64,000 bases of DNA, from the NCBI GenBank assembly GCA_963788185.1, contig CAWBGE010000017.1:806001-870000 (forward strand). The letters are read 5' to 3'. Of the stretch, positions 33,495 through 42,589 are shown piece by piece. Numbering within the stretch: the stretch's first letter is position 1; every line of letters starts with the position of its first letter. Below the pieces are notes generated by a model. It had not been told where the DNA came from. It did not search any database and worked only from the letters and a program-made list of their open reading frames with translations. The translations under genes and the position numbers were made by a program. The stretch is from CAIWHR01 sp963788185 (GTDB taxonomy: Bacteria > Pseudomonadota > Gammaproteobacteria > Burkholderiales > Casimicrobiaceae).

Positions 33495-34772
33495 ATGATC
33501 GTTGTACTTTTCGTGCTGCTGTTCCTGTTCTTCGGGCTGGGGTTCAGCATCTGGATCGCGATGGGCCTGAGCGGCGTGCTCTACATCCTGCTCCAGGGGC
33601 AGGTGTCGCTGACGGTGGTGGCGTCGTATCTGGTGCAGGGGGTCGATTCGCCCACGCTGATCGCCATCCCGTTCTTCATCCTGGCCGGCGAGCTGATGAA
33701 CAAGAGCGGCATCACCCGGAAGCTGGCCGAGTTCGCGACCTATTTCGTCGGCGGCTTCCGCGGCGGCATGGGTTATGTGGCCATCGTCGTCAACTTCATC
33801 ATGGGCGGCGTGTCCGGGTCGGCGGTGGCAGACGCCACGGCGGTTTCCTCCATCCTGCTGCCCACGATGGAGAAACAGGGCTACGACAAGCCTTTCGCCG
33901 CCTCCATCAATGCCGCCGCCGCGGTGATGGGGCCCATCATCCCACCCAGCATCCCGATGATCTTCATCGGCGTGATCAGCGGCATTTCGATCGGCAAGCT
34001 CTTCCTGGGCGGCATCGTGCCCGGCACCTTGATCGCGCTCTTCCTCGCTGCTGCCGTTTTCGTCGTGAGCCGCAAGCGCCGGTATCCTGTGGTGAAGGTC
34101 GAGCGATCCCTCGCCGCGTTTGCCGTGCTGCTCAGGGACACCGTCTTTGCGCTCATCACCCCGGTGATCATCGTCCTCGGCGTGGTCCTCGGCGTGGTGA
34201 CGCTGGTCGAGGTCGCCGCGCTGGCGATCCTCTACATTCTGGTCATCTCGCTGTTCGTATACCGGAGCATCACCTTCAGGGAGATCTACTCGGCCTCCGC
34301 CAGGGCCGCGGTCTTCTCCGCCGCCATCATGATCATCTTCGCGGTGGTGGGTGTGTTCCAGTACATCACGGTTCAGGAACAGTTGGGCGACCAGCTGCAG
34401 CGCTTCATCGCGTCGATGCATTTCACGAAGATTTCGTTCCTTCTCGCCGTCGCCGTTTTCTACGTGCTGATGGGATGCATCATCGATGCCATTCCCATCA
34501 TGCTGATCTTCTTTCCGGTCCTGCTCCCGGTCGCGGTCGGTTTGGGCGTCGATCCGACCCATTTCGGGGTCATCACCGTGTTCAACCTGATGATCGGCCT
34601 CCTCACCCCGCCGGTGGGCGCGCTGCTCTTCATCGAAGCGAAAATCGCGAACATACCGTTCGGCACGCTGGTGCGGGCGTCGACACCCTATACGCTGGTC
34701 CTGTTCCTGGTGCTGCTGCTGTGCATCCTCATCCCGGAGCTGGTGATGTTCATTCCCAACCTGCTGCTCTGA
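33495..34772 (+). CDS. TRAP transporter large membrane subunit (DctM family)
   Basis: A 425-residue protein with about twelve hydrophobic segments and family signatures such as SPTLIAIPFFILAGELMNKSGIT, MGGVSGSAVADATAVSS, GPIIPPSIPMIFIG and GLLTPPVGALLF. It carries the Na+-coupled translocation path. It follows the receptor by 55 bases and precedes the small subunit, giving the order P-M-Q where P-Q-M is usual. Confidence 0.92.
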   Translation: MIVVLFVLLFLFFGLGFSIWIAMGLSGVLYILLQGQVSLTVVASYLVQGVDSPTLIAIPFFILAGELMNKSGITRKLAEFATYFVGGFRGGMGYVAIVVNFIMGGVSGSAVADATAVSSILLPTMEKQGYDKPFAASINAAAAVMGPIIPPSIPMIFIGVISGISIGKLFLGGIVPGTLIALFLAAAVFVVSRKRRYPVVKVERSLAAFAVLLRDTVFALITPVIIVLGVVLGVVTLVEVAALAILYILVISLFVYRSITFREIYSASARAAVFSAAIMIIFAVVGVFQYITVQEQLGDQLQRFIASMHFTKISFLLAVAVFYVLMGCIIDAIPIMLIFFPVLLPVAVGLGVDPTHFGVITVFNLMIGLLTPPVGALLFIEAKIANIPFGTLVRASTPYTLVLFLVLLLCILIPELVMFIPNLLL

Positions 34773-34782
34773 GGTGTCGACC

Positions 34783-35262
34783 ATGCTCGACACGTTTGTC
34801 CGCAAATGCTGCGCGGTCCTGGAAGCCGTGGCCGGGGTCATCTTCCTGACCCTCTTCGGCCTCAACATCGTCCGCATCGCCATGCGCTATTTCGCCGGTG
34901 CCGCCTGGATCTGGCTGCCCGACTTTTCCCGACTGCTCTTCATCTGGGTCGTCTTCATCGGCGCGAGCGTTCTGGTTGCGCGTAACGAGCATCTGGTGAT
35001 GGATTTCTTCGTCACCAAGCTGAAGCCTGTCGCCGCACGGCAACTCGGCATCATCATCCGGCTTTCGGAATTGGCGTTTTTCGTGGTGATGCTTGTCGGG
35101 GGCGTTCGCATCGTCGACGTGCGCATGCGCATCCCCTTCGACACATGGGACTTTCCCACCGGCTGGGCCTATCTCGCGGTGCCGGTAAGCGCGGTCTTCA
35201 TGATCGTATTCTCGATCAACGCCATGATGCAGTCGCGGGTGACAACAAAGGGACAGCGATGA
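34783..35262 (+). CDS. TRAP transporter small membrane subunit (DctQ family)
   Basis: A 159-residue protein with four hydrophobic helices and the typical IWLPDFSRLLFIWVVFIGASVLVARNEHLVMDFF segment. ATG 34783 has GAGG upstream; GTG 34774 would add three residues. The stop overlaps the SIS gene start (35259), so the transporter and enzyme genes are translationally coupled. Confidence 0.9.
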   Translation: MLDTFVRKCCAVLEAVAGVIFLTLFGLNIVRIAMRYFAGAAWIWLPDFSRLLFIWVVFIGASVLVARNEHLVMDFFVTKLKPVAARQLGIIIRLSELAFFVVMLVGGVRIVDVRMRIPFDTWDFPTGWAYLAVPVSAVFMIVFSINAMMQSRVTTKGQR

Positions 35263-36020
35263 ACAAGGAACTGGAACGTTACGGTGCCGCCATCACCGAG
35301 ATCGTGGCTGGCATTCTCTCCGAGGAGGAGATCATCCGGGCGGCGGCAGCCGTGGCTGCAAAGTCGGTGGCCGAAGGGAAATTGATCCACGTCATCGGAC
35401 CGGGTGGACACTCCAATATGTGCGCCGAGGAAGTGCTCTGGCGGGCCGGTGGCCTCGCACCCGTCAACGCGATCCTCGACGCCGGCACCAACCTCATCCA
35501 CGGGGCGAAGCGCTCCAACTTCATCGAGCGGCTCCCCGGCTACGCGGCAAAGGTCTTCGACGCCTACAGGTTGGGTGCTACCCCCGGCGAAGTGATCGTC
35601 ATCGCCAATGCCTACGGCATCAATTCCATGTGCGTCGATTCGGCCCTCGAGGCGAGGAAGCGGGGCATGATCAGCATTGGCATCACGAGCCGCGCCTTCG
35701 CCGACATGCTTGCTCCGGACCATCCGTCGCGACATCCGTCGTGCAGGAACCTCTACCAGGAAGTGGACTATTTCATCGACAACCACATTCCCTATGGCGA
35801 CGCGGTGGTCGACGTGGAGGGGGTGGAGCAGCGAGTGGGACCCACCGCGACCATCTGCAACGTGGTGGCCATCAACTGCCTGATGATCGAAACCGTGAAG
35901 GCCCTCAAGGCGCTGGGTGTCGATCCGCCGATCTGGACCAGTGCCAATCTTCCTGGCGGCGACCAGAAGAACAAGCGCTACGAGGAGTTGTACATCCCGC
36001 TCGTCAAGCATCTTGGTTGA
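35259..36020 (+). CDS. SIS-domain sugar isomerase family protein (UPF0309-like)
   Basis: A 253-residue protein with one SIS fold. Visible are IHVIGPGGHSNMCAEEVLWRAGGLAPVNAILD, with the phosphosugar-binding Ser in GGHS, and a second Ser/Gly-rich loop after VIVIANAYGIN. The C-terminal VGPTATICNVVAINCLMIE is typical of the UPF0309 group. SIS proteins bind or isomerise phosphorylated (amino) sugars. In this operon it may interconvert a 2-amino-2-deoxyhexose phosphate or act as an N-acetylmuramate-type etherase relative. It starts at ATG 35259 inside the end of dctQ. Confidence 0.78.
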   Translation: MNKELERYGAAITEIVAGILSEEEIIRAAAAVAAKSVAEGKLIHVIGPGGHSNMCAEEVLWRAGGLAPVNAILDAGTNLIHGAKRSNFIERLPGYAAKVFDAYRLGATPGEVIVIANAYGINSMCVDSALEARKRGMISIGITSRAFADMLAPDHPSRHPSCRNLYQEVDYFIDNHIPYGDAVVDVEGVEQRVGPTATICNVVAINCLMIETVKALKALGVDPPIWTSANLPGGDQKNKRYEELYIPLVKHLG

Positions 36021-36062
36021 GTCCTGCTGTCGCCGCGACAGGCATCCGTCCGCAACCAACTC

Positions 36063-36875
36063 ATGAACATGCATATCACTCAAGCGCGTCGTCCCGACGC
36101 TACCCGCGTCACGGTGGATCAGCTTCACGTCGTCATTTATCCCGACCGGAGCGCGATGGGCATCGCGGCTGCCGATGAGGCCGCGCAGGTGCTGCGCGAG
36201 GCGATCGAGCAGCGGGGCCAGGCGCGCATCATCGTGGCCAGCGCCCCTTCGCAGGACGAACTGATCGCCGGCCTTGCCGCCGCGCCGGGCATCGACTGGT
36301 CGCGGGTGACGATTTTCCACATGGACGAATATGTCGGGTTGCCGGCGAGCCACGCGGCCAGCTTCCGCCGCTACCAGCAGCAACACCTGCTCTCGGAGGT
36401 GCGCCCGGCGGCGTTTCACGGGATACGCGGCGAAGTCCACGATCTCGCGGCGGAGTGCGCGCGGTATGCGGCGCTGCTCGCCGAAGCGCCGATCGACATG
36501 GTGTGCATGGGCATCGGCGAGAACGGACACATCGCCTTCAACGATCCCGCGGTGGCAGATTTCGACGACCCGCAGGCCGTGAAGGTGGTGGAACTCGACG
36601 CAGCCTGCCGGCAGCAGCAGGTCAATGACGGCTGCTTTCCAAGCTTCGACACCGTGCCGCGCCAGGCGATCACCCTGACGTGCCCGACGCTGCTGTCCGG
36701 ACGCGTGCTGGTGTGCGTCGTGCCGGGTTCGCGCAAGGCGGTAGCGGTCGGCAACACGCTGGGCGCGCCGATCGGCCCCGCCTGCCCGGCGACGATTCTG
36801 CGCCAGCACGGCAACGCCACGCTTTACCTGGATCGCGAATCGGCCAGCCTGTTCGTTCGGGAGCAGCGTCGATGA
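36063..36875 (+). CDS. NagB-like glucosamine-6-phosphate deaminase/isomerase (GENGH variant)
   Basis: A 270-residue NagB/RpiA-fold enzyme. The N-terminal catalytic Asp88 is in FHMDEYVGL, His156 is in GIGENGHIAFNDP, and the C-terminal phosphate-binding SRKAVAVG is present. Where E. coli NagB has GNDGHIAFNEP, here Asp141 is replaced by Asn154 and Glu148 by Asp161. This is a known natural variant of the family but it changes the ring-opening triad. The product should be a ketohexose phosphate plus ammonia. The stop overlaps the next gene as ATGA. Confidence 0.82.
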   Translation: MNMHITQARRPDATRVTVDQLHVVIYPDRSAMGIAAADEAAQVLREAIEQRGQARIIVASAPSQDELIAGLAAAPGIDWSRVTIFHMDEYVGLPASHAASFRRYQQQHLLSEVRPAAFHGIRGEVHDLAAECARYAALLAEAPIDMVCMGIGENGHIAFNDPAVADFDDPQAVKVVELDAACRQQQVNDGCFPSFDTVPRQAITLTCPTLLSGRVLVCVVPGSRKAVAVGNTLGAPIGPACPATILRQHGNATLYLDRESASLFVREQRR

Positions 36876-37729
36876 TCGATCGGCTGTCGCTGTGCAACGA
36901 AGTGCTCGCGCCATGGGGCTTTGCCGAACAATGCGCCTACGCCGCCAAGCTCGGCTACAGGGGGCTGGAGATCGCGCCATACACGCTGGCCGACGACCCG
37001 ATGACGATCACCGATGCGCAGGCGGCGCAATGGGCCGGCATCGCGTCCGATCATGGCCTGGCCATCAGCGGCCTGCACTGGCTGCTGGTGGCGCCGAAGG
37101 GCCTTTCCATCAGCAGCCCGGACGCCGCGGTTCAGGCGCGCACGCGCTCGGTCATGCGCCGGCTGGTCGAGCTGTGCGCGCAACTGGGCGGCCGCTACCT
37201 TGTGCACGGCTCACCGGGCCAGCGCAATCCGCATCCCGGCCAGAGCAGTGCTGACGCACTGGCGCGCGCCACCGAGGCCTGGGTGGCCGCCGGCGAACAC
37301 GCGGGCCGCTTTGGCCTGCACTACTGCATCGAGCCGCTGTCGCGCACGCAGACGCCGGTGGTCAACACGTTGGCCGAGGCGATGGCCATCGTCGAGGCCG
37401 CCGCTTTGCCGGCGCTGAAGACCATGCTCGATACCAGTTCGGCCGGCGCCACCGAAACCGAGCCGCTGCCCGCACTGATCGACCGCTGCTGGCCCAGCGG
37501 CCACCTGGTCCACGTGCAGCTGAACGATCGCAACCGCCGCGGCCCGGGCCAGGGCGAGGACCGCTTCGCGCCGATCCTGGCGGCGCTGGCGCGGCAGAAT
37601 TATGGCGGCTGGCTCGCGATGGAGCCCTTCGACTACGTTCCCGACGGCCGCGGCTGTGCGGCGTGGTCGATCGGCTACGTGCGCGGGTTGCTCGAGGCCC
37701 GCCTCAACGGAGGCTCGTTCACGGCATGA
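36872..37729 (+). CDS. Sugar phosphate isomerase/epimerase (xylose-isomerase-like TIM barrel)
   Basis: A 285-residue AP_endonuc_2-type barrel. Metal and catalytic residues are visible as Glu in YCIEPLSR, Asp in MLDTSSAGATE, His in LVHVQLNDR and Glu in LAMEPFDY, as in tagatose/psicose 3-epimerase and IolE-like enzymes. ATG 36872 overlaps the NagB stop. It probably isomerises a free or oxidised sugar in the same pathway, perhaps with the dehydrogenase that follows 58 bases downstream. Confidence 0.8.
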   Translation: MIDRLSLCNEVLAPWGFAEQCAYAAKLGYRGLEIAPYTLADDPMTITDAQAAQWAGIASDHGLAISGLHWLLVAPKGLSISSPDAAVQARTRSVMRRLVELCAQLGGRYLVHGSPGQRNPHPGQSSADALARATEAWVAAGEHAGRFGLHYCIEPLSRTQTPVVNTLAEAMAIVEAAALPALKTMLDTSSAGATETEPLPALIDRCWPSGHLVHVQLNDRNRRGPGQGEDRFAPILAALARQNYGGWLAMEPFDYVPDGRGCAAWSIGYVRGLLEARLNGGSFTA

Positions 37730-37787
37730 AAGATTGTGCAGGACGGTCGGGAGCCGCTTCGAGATCGAGCCGAACAGGGAGAAACGC

Positions 37788-38849
37788 ATGAGCAAGGACA
37801 TCGTACGCTTCGGGATCATTGGCGCAGGGACGATAGGCGCCTTCCACGCCCAGGCGATCCGCGCAGTCGACGGCGCCCAGCTCACGGCGGTCTTCGACTC
37901 CGTGGCAGAGCGTTCCCGCGAATTCGCCGCGAAGCACGACATCGCGAGTTTCGCCGACCTCACCGAATTTCTCGGCAAGGCTCCGATCGATGCCGTGACG
38001 GTGGCCACCCCCACGGGTCTCCACGCGAGCGTCGCGATTCCGGCAGCCCGGGCGGGCAAACACGTGCTCTGCGAGAAACCCCTAGACACGACAGCCGCGA
38101 AGGCGCAGTCGATCGTCGACGCCTGCAGGCAGTCGGGCGTCATCCTCTCGCCGGTATTCCAGAATCGCTTCGGCGCGGGAGCGACCGCGATGAAGGCAGC
38201 CATCGATGCGGGCCGTTTTGGGCGGCTGCTCTTCGTGAGCGGAAAGATCAGGTGGCTGCGGACCCAGGAATACTACGATTCGGGCGCCTGGCGTGGAACC
38301 TGGGAGCTCGACGGCGGCGGCTGCCTGATGAACCAGTCCATCCACACCCTCGACCTCATGCTGCATTTCGCCGGGGCACCCGCCGAAGTGTTCGGCTACA
38401 CCGCCACGCGCACGCACGCGAGGCTGGAGGTCGAGGACAACGCCTGCGCCGTGGTTCGCTACGCGAGCGGTGCCATGGGCGTCATCGAGTCGAGCACTTC
38501 CTGCGCGCCCGGGTTTCCGCAGCAGATCGAGGTGTCGGGAGAGCGGGGGACGGCGGCAATCGAGGGCGACGCCATCGTCCGCTGGCAATTCGCGGATACC
38601 GATCCGCGCGACGCGTCGATACTGGCCGCGATGGGCGGCGTGAGCCTCGGCAGCGGGGCGAGCGATCCCAAGGCCATCGGCATCGAGGGGCACCGGCGGC
38701 AGATCGAGGACATGGTGGGCGCCATCCTGCGTGGAACCCGACCGGCAGTGGACGGCGCCGAGGCAAAGCTGCCGGTGGAACTCGTCTGCGGCATCTACGA
38801 ATCGATGCGAACCGGAAGGCCTTACCGGTTCGGAAGCACTACGCCGTGA
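37788..38849 (+). CDS. Gfo/Idh/MocA-family dehydrogenase
   Basis: A 353-residue NAD(P)-dependent dehydrogenase. The Rossmann motif is GIIGAGTIGAFHAQAI, the active-site lysine is in LCEKPLDTT, and the sugar-binding NQSIHTLDLMLHF segment contains the catalytic His. GGGAG precedes ATG 37788. It is the last gene of the amino-sugar cassette and runs into a convergent gene, overlapping its 3' end by 11 bases. The likely reaction is oxidation of a ring hydroxyl of the imported sugar, or the redox partner step for the adjacent isomerase. Confidence 0.85.
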   Translation: MSKDIVRFGIIGAGTIGAFHAQAIRAVDGAQLTAVFDSVAERSREFAAKHDIASFADLTEFLGKAPIDAVTVATPTGLHASVAIPAARAGKHVLCEKPLDTTAAKAQSIVDACRQSGVILSPVFQNRFGAGATAMKAAIDAGRFGRLLFVSGKIRWLRTQEYYDSGAWRGTWELDGGGCLMNQSIHTLDLMLHFAGAPAEVFGYTATRTHARLEVEDNACAVVRYASGAMGVIESSTSCAPGFPQQIEVSGERGTAAIEGDAIVRWQFADTDPRDASILAAMGGVSLGSGASDPKAIGIEGHRRQIEDMVGAILRGTRPAVDGAEAKLPVELVCGIYESMRTGRPYRFGSTTP

Positions 38850-39894
38850 TGCTCGCGGCTATCGCGACGGGCTTGCCGCTCTGCGCCGACTCGGTGATCG
38901 CCAGGCAGATCTCCATCGATTTGCACGCGTCCGCGACGTCGGAGCGAACCGGCGCGCCGGTCAGCAGAGCATCCACGAAGTCGTCGATCTCCTGCTTGAA
39001 CGGATGGTGGGCCACGGACCCGGAATTGGGCGTGTCGCCGGGGATCAGCGAGAAATCCTTCTGCGCGGGAAAGAGTTCGTTGGAGAAGAGTCTGTTGTCG
39101 CGAATGGCACCCCGCGTTCCCAGGAGGTCGATGTTGAACTGATACGGGAAATACACTCCGTCCAGCGACGCCGAAAGACGGCCGAGCGTTCCGTCGCGGA
39201 ACTTGACGGCAGCCGAAAACGTCGTCGGGTAGTCGAAATCGTCGCGGGCGCGCGTCGAGTAGGCCGACACCTCGGCGACCTCGCCCTTCAGGTACCGCGC
39301 GAGGTCGGCGGCGTGGCATCCGCCGGTGATCATCGCTCCCCCGGCGAATTCCTCGCGTCGAATCCACTCGTAGCTGGGGAAGCTCGGCTTGATCCCGTGC
39401 CAGTAGTCGAAGCCCGAAAAATACGGCTCGCCGACGACGCCGCGTTCGAGAAGTCCTTTGATCGTCGCGACGAGGGGGTGCCAGCGCAGGACGAAGCTGA
39501 CCACGCTCCTCGTGCCCGCCCTTCGGCAGGCATCGGCGAGAAGGACGAGTTCATCCCGGTTGATGCCGGCGGGCTTTTCGAGGATCACGTGCTTGCCCGC
39601 GCCGAAGGCGGCGGCGGCCTCCGTCGCATGGAGGTGGTTGGGCATGCACTCCGACACGATGTCGACTTCCGCGGTGCCGAGCATGTCGGGGTAATGCCGG
39701 AACAGCCTTACGGGAGGCCCTTCCTTGGCGGCGTCCGCAAACTCGGTTGCGAGTCTCTCGGCACTCTCCTGGCTGCGCGAGCACACCGCCGCGAGCCTCA
39801 GATGCGGGTTCATTGCGATCGCCGCGGCGTGCTGGCGCGCCACCTGACCGGCGCCCCTTATGCCGACGCCGAAAATCCGGACCTCGTCGCCCAT
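38839..39894 (-). CDS. Gfo/Idh/MocA-family dehydrogenase (ABC importer operon)
   Basis: A 351-residue protein with Rossmann motif GVGIRGAGQVARQHAAAI, active-site lysine in LEKPAGI and the conserved MITGGCHAADLARYL helix with His. It is not a close copy of the neighbouring enzyme at 37788-38849. ATG 39894 has GAGGCGGG upstream and lies 11 bases after the ATPase stop, so it is the last gene of the minus-strand ABC operon. The substrate is probably a sugar or cyclic polyol delivered by that importer. Confidence 0.85.
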   Translation of the reverse strand: MGDEVRIFGVGIRGAGQVARQHAAAIAMNPHLRLAAVCSRSQESAERLATEFADAAKEGPPVRLFRHYPDMLGTAEVDIVSECMPNHLHATEAAAAFGAGKHVILEKPAGINRDELVLLADACRRAGTRSVVSFVLRWHPLVATIKGLLERGVVGEPYFSGFDYWHGIKPSFPSYEWIRREEFAGGAMITGGCHAADLARYLKGEVAEVSAYSTRARDDFDYPTTFSAAVKFRDGTLGRLSASLDGVYFPYQFNIDLLGTRGAIRDNRLFSNELFPAQKDFSLIPGDTPNSGSVAHHPFKQEIDDFVDALLTGAPVRSDVADACKSMEICLAITESAQSGKPVAIAASITA

Positions 39895-39905
39895 GTCCCG
39901 CCTCT

Positions 39906-40673
39906 TCAGCCGATCTCGAGGTGCTTGTATATCTCGAGCGCATAACGCCCGAACGCGGGATCGGTCCTGACCTCCTGCGATCGCGGCCGGGGAAGCTTGA
40001 TGTCGAGGGAAGCCGCCATCCTGGACGGGCGCGCCGTGAGGACGATCACCCGGTCGGAGAGGAAGACCGCCTCGTTGATGCCGTGGGTGACGAAGAGAAT
40101 GGTCTTCTTCGTCTCCTCCCAGATGTGGAGCAGCTCCATGTTGAGCCTCTCCCGCGTGATCGCGTCGAGCGCACCGAAGGGTTCGTCCATGAGGAGCAGC
40201 TTGGGGTCGTGGATCAACGCCCGCGCGATGGACACGCGCTGCTGCATGCCTCCCGAGAGTTCGTTCGGATAGCGGTCCTCGAAGCCATCGAGCCCGACCA
40301 GCGAGAGTAGCTCGCGCGCCCTGCCGACCATGCTCTTTCGGTTGATCTTCAGGATCTCGATGGGCAGCAGCACGTTGTCGAGTACCTTTCGCCAATGGAG
40401 GAGTAGGGGCTTCTGGAACACGAAACCCACCTCCCGTTCGATGTCGAAATTCTCGCTTTCGACGACGATCTCCCCGGAAGAACGGGGGAGCAGGCCGGCG
40501 AGAATCTTGAGCAGCGTGGTCTTGCCGCAGCCCGAGGGGCCGACGACGGAGACGAATTCTCCGGGGAAAACGTCGAAGCTGACGTCGCCGAGGGCTTCGA
40601 GTTCGGTGTCCCTCGTTCTGTACGTCTTCTTCACGTTCCGGAGGGAAATCAGGGCCTTCCTGTCGTCGCTCAC
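39906..40673 (-). CDS. NitT/TauT-type ABC importer ATPase
   Basis: A 255-residue ATPase with Walker A GPSGCGKTTLL, signature LSGGMQQRVSIARA and Walker B LLLMDEPFGALDAITRE, the pattern of the SsuB/TauB family. It follows the receptor gene after a 75-base gap containing a strong hairpin and powers the two permeases encoded upstream. Confidence 0.9.
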   Translation of the reverse strand: MSDDRKALISLRNVKKTYRTRDTELEALGDVSFDVFPGEFVSVVGPSGCGKTTLLKILAGLLPRSSGEIVVESENFDIEREVGFVFQKPLLLHWRKVLDNVLLPIEILKINRKSMVGRARELLSLVGLDGFEDRYPNELSGGMQQRVSIARALIHDPKLLLMDEPFGALDAITRERLNMELLHIWEETKKTILFVTHGINEAVFLSDRVIVLTARPSRMAASLDIKLPRPRSQEVRTDPAFGRYALEIYKHLEIG

Positions 40674-40710
40674 GTCCTGTTCCGTCTCGTGGGAATCGTC
40701 GTCGACCGGC

Positions 40711-40738
40711 GGTCGGCGCCCCGCGAGGGGGCGCGACC
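40711..40738 (-). repeat. Strong GC hairpin between the receptor and ATPase genes
   Basis: GGTC plus GCGCCCC (40711-40722, one bulged G) pairs with GGGGCGC plus GACC (40728-40738) around a 5-base loop, giving 11 base pairs. It lies in the only sizable gap of the ABC operon, right after the receptor stop, and has no T-run. Such hairpins usually protect the receptor mRNA or attenuate downstream expression, so that receptor exceeds ATPase. It resembles the Burkholderiales GC hairpin element also seen near 55500. Confidence 0.45.
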
Positions 40739-40748
40739 GGCCGGGGGT

Positions 40749-41744
40749 TCAGAAGTTGAACTTGAAGGGCGGGCTGGGGAGGAAATCCGGATTGTAGAAG
40801 TCGCGGGGATCGCCCTTGATGTCGACGCCCTTTTCCCTGACGGTGTTGATCGTGTCCTGCATGCGCGCGGTGTCGATGTAGCCGATGCCGTAGTTCCTGT
40901 ACCTGTCGGTCTTGAAGAATTCGCGCACCGCGGTGAGGTTGGCCACGAAGTCGTCGCGGTTGATGGGATGGTACTTGGAGAGGATGTCGATCGACTCGGG
41001 AATGTTGTTGAGCGTGAAGTCCCATGCCCTGTAGACGACCTTGAGGAACTTGCGCAATGCCTCGGGGTTGGACTTGATGAAGTCGTCGCTGGCGATGTAG
41101 CTGTGCGCATAGGCGTTGAAGCCGTAGTCGGCCCAGAGGAGCACACCGAGCTTGTCGGCCGGCACGGCCTTTTCCATGAAGGGCTTGCCCGTGTACAGCT
41201 CGAAGACGACATCGGCTTTCTTCGTCCCGAGCGCCGCCGGCTTGGCGGTCGGCTCGATGTTGACGAAATTCACGTCGGCCGGATTGAGGCCGATGAGTTT
41301 CGCGAAGGCAGGCCACATGACCTTGTGTCCGTCCGAGGCGGGTACGGCCACCGTCTTGCCTTTCAGATCCTGCGGCTTGGTGATGCCCGAATCTTTCCAG
41401 AAGAACATGGCGTTGGGATGCTTGTCGAAGATGATTCCGACGATCTTGACCTTCGCGCCCTTCGACCTGCCTTCGATCGGGACAGGGGCGTCAGAGATGC
41501 CGATCTGCGCCTTGCCGGCATCCACCATCTGAACTGTGAATCCCGAGCCCTGGCCGATCATGATATTGACGTCGAGTCCTTCCTGCTTGAACCATCCCTT
41601 CTCCATGGCCACGTAGTACGGCGCATGGTCGCCGGAGATCTTCCAGTTGAGCTGGAAGTCGATCTTCGCCGGGGCCTGGGCGAGCGCCCCTCCCGCCGTC
41701 AGAGCCGCTGCGAAAAATACGGCCGCACGTTTCAGTCCGTACAT
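40749..41744 (-). CDS. NMT1/THI5-like ABC substrate-binding protein
   Basis: A 331-residue periplasmic receptor with a signal peptide ending GGALAQA and the family opening KIDFQLNWKISGDHAPYYVAMEKGWFKQEGLDVNI, close to pyrimidine/thiamine-precursor and NitT receptors. ATG 41744 was chosen over 41750 because GGAG lies 8 bases upstream of it. Such receptors bind small planar or sulfonate-like ligands. The enolase and dehydrogenase partners suggest an acidic or cyclic carbon source. Confidence 0.85.
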   Translation of the reverse strand: MYGLKRAAVFFAAALTAGGALAQAPAKIDFQLNWKISGDHAPYYVAMEKGWFKQEGLDVNIMIGQGSGFTVQMVDAGKAQIGISDAPVPIEGRSKGAKVKIVGIIFDKHPNAMFFWKDSGITKPQDLKGKTVAVPASDGHKVMWPAFAKLIGLNPADVNFVNIEPTAKPAALGTKKADVVFELYTGKPFMEKAVPADKLGVLLWADYGFNAYAHSYIASDDFIKSNPEALRKFLKVVYRAWDFTLNNIPESIDILSKYHPINRDDFVANLTAVREFFKTDRYRNYGIGYIDTARMQDTINTVREKGVDIKGDPRDFYNPDFLPSPPFKFNF

Positions 41745-41806
41745 ATGCATTTCTCCTTTCCAGAAAGAAAACCGCGCGCCCGCCACGCGGACACGTCGAT
41801 TTCAGG

Positions 41807-42589
41807 TCACTTCACTTCGACTCTTCGTTGTGCCCAGGGCATGAAGAATCTCTCCGCCAGGCCGACCAAACCGAACAGAGACACCCCGAACAGCGAGACG
41901 AGCATGAGCCCCGCGTAGATGGGCGGGGAATCCATCGTGTACTGGGAATTGATGATGATATAGCCAAGGCCCCGGTCCGACGCGATGAACTCGCCGACGA
42001 TGGCCCCGACGACGCACATTGTCGAGCAGATCTTGAGGCCCGTGAAGATATAGGGAAGCGAGTTGGGGATGCGCAGCTTGAGGAAGACCTGCAGCTTCGT
42101 GCCATGCAGGTATTTGACGAGATCCAGGAGTTCCTCCTCGATGGCGGCGAGTCCCGCGAGCGTGTTGATGACGACGGGAAAGAAGGACACGAGGAAAGCG
42201 ATGAGGATGTTGGTCTTCAGGCCGTAGCCCGACCAGAGGACGAGGATGGGGGCGATGGCGATGATGGGCAACGAGTTCACGAACACGAAGAGGGGCATGC
42301 TCACCTTGCGGCTCGCCTCGCTCCATGCCAGGGCGATGGCAATCGAGATGCCGACAATCGAGGTGATGACGAAGGAGAGAACGATTTCCAGAAGCGTCGC
42401 CCTGATGTGGACGAGCCAGTTGTAGTTGGCATCCGGCTGAGGCAGGAAGAGATGCTCGAGCGCGGACATCGGCGTGGGAAGAATGAACTCGCGGATCTTG
42501 AACAGTTCCACGGAGACCTGCCATATCACCAGCAAGCCCAGGATGACGGCGGGCGTCTTGAGCTTCGGGCCGAGGGAAGCGAAGTTCAT
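41807..42589 (-). CDS. NitT/TauT-type ABC importer permease
   Basis: A 260-residue permease with six or so helices and a BPD_transp_1 domain. The EAA-type coupling loop is around LVKYLHGTKLQVFLKLRIPNSLPYI. ATG 42589 overlaps the stop of the other permease as ATGA. It is a clear paralogue of that neighbour, and the two likely form a heterodimer. Confidence 0.9.
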   Translation of the reverse strand: MNFASLGPKLKTPAVILGLLVIWQVSVELFKIREFILPTPMSALEHLFLPQPDANYNWLVHIRATLLEIVLSFVITSIVGISIAIALAWSEASRKVSMPLFVFVNSLPIIAIAPILVLWSGYGLKTNILIAFLVSFFPVVINTLAGLAAIEEELLDLVKYLHGTKLQVFLKLRIPNSLPYIFTGLKICSTMCVVGAIVGEFIASDRGLGYIIINSQYTMDSPPIYAGLMLVSLFGVSLFGLVGLAERFFMPWAQRRVEVK

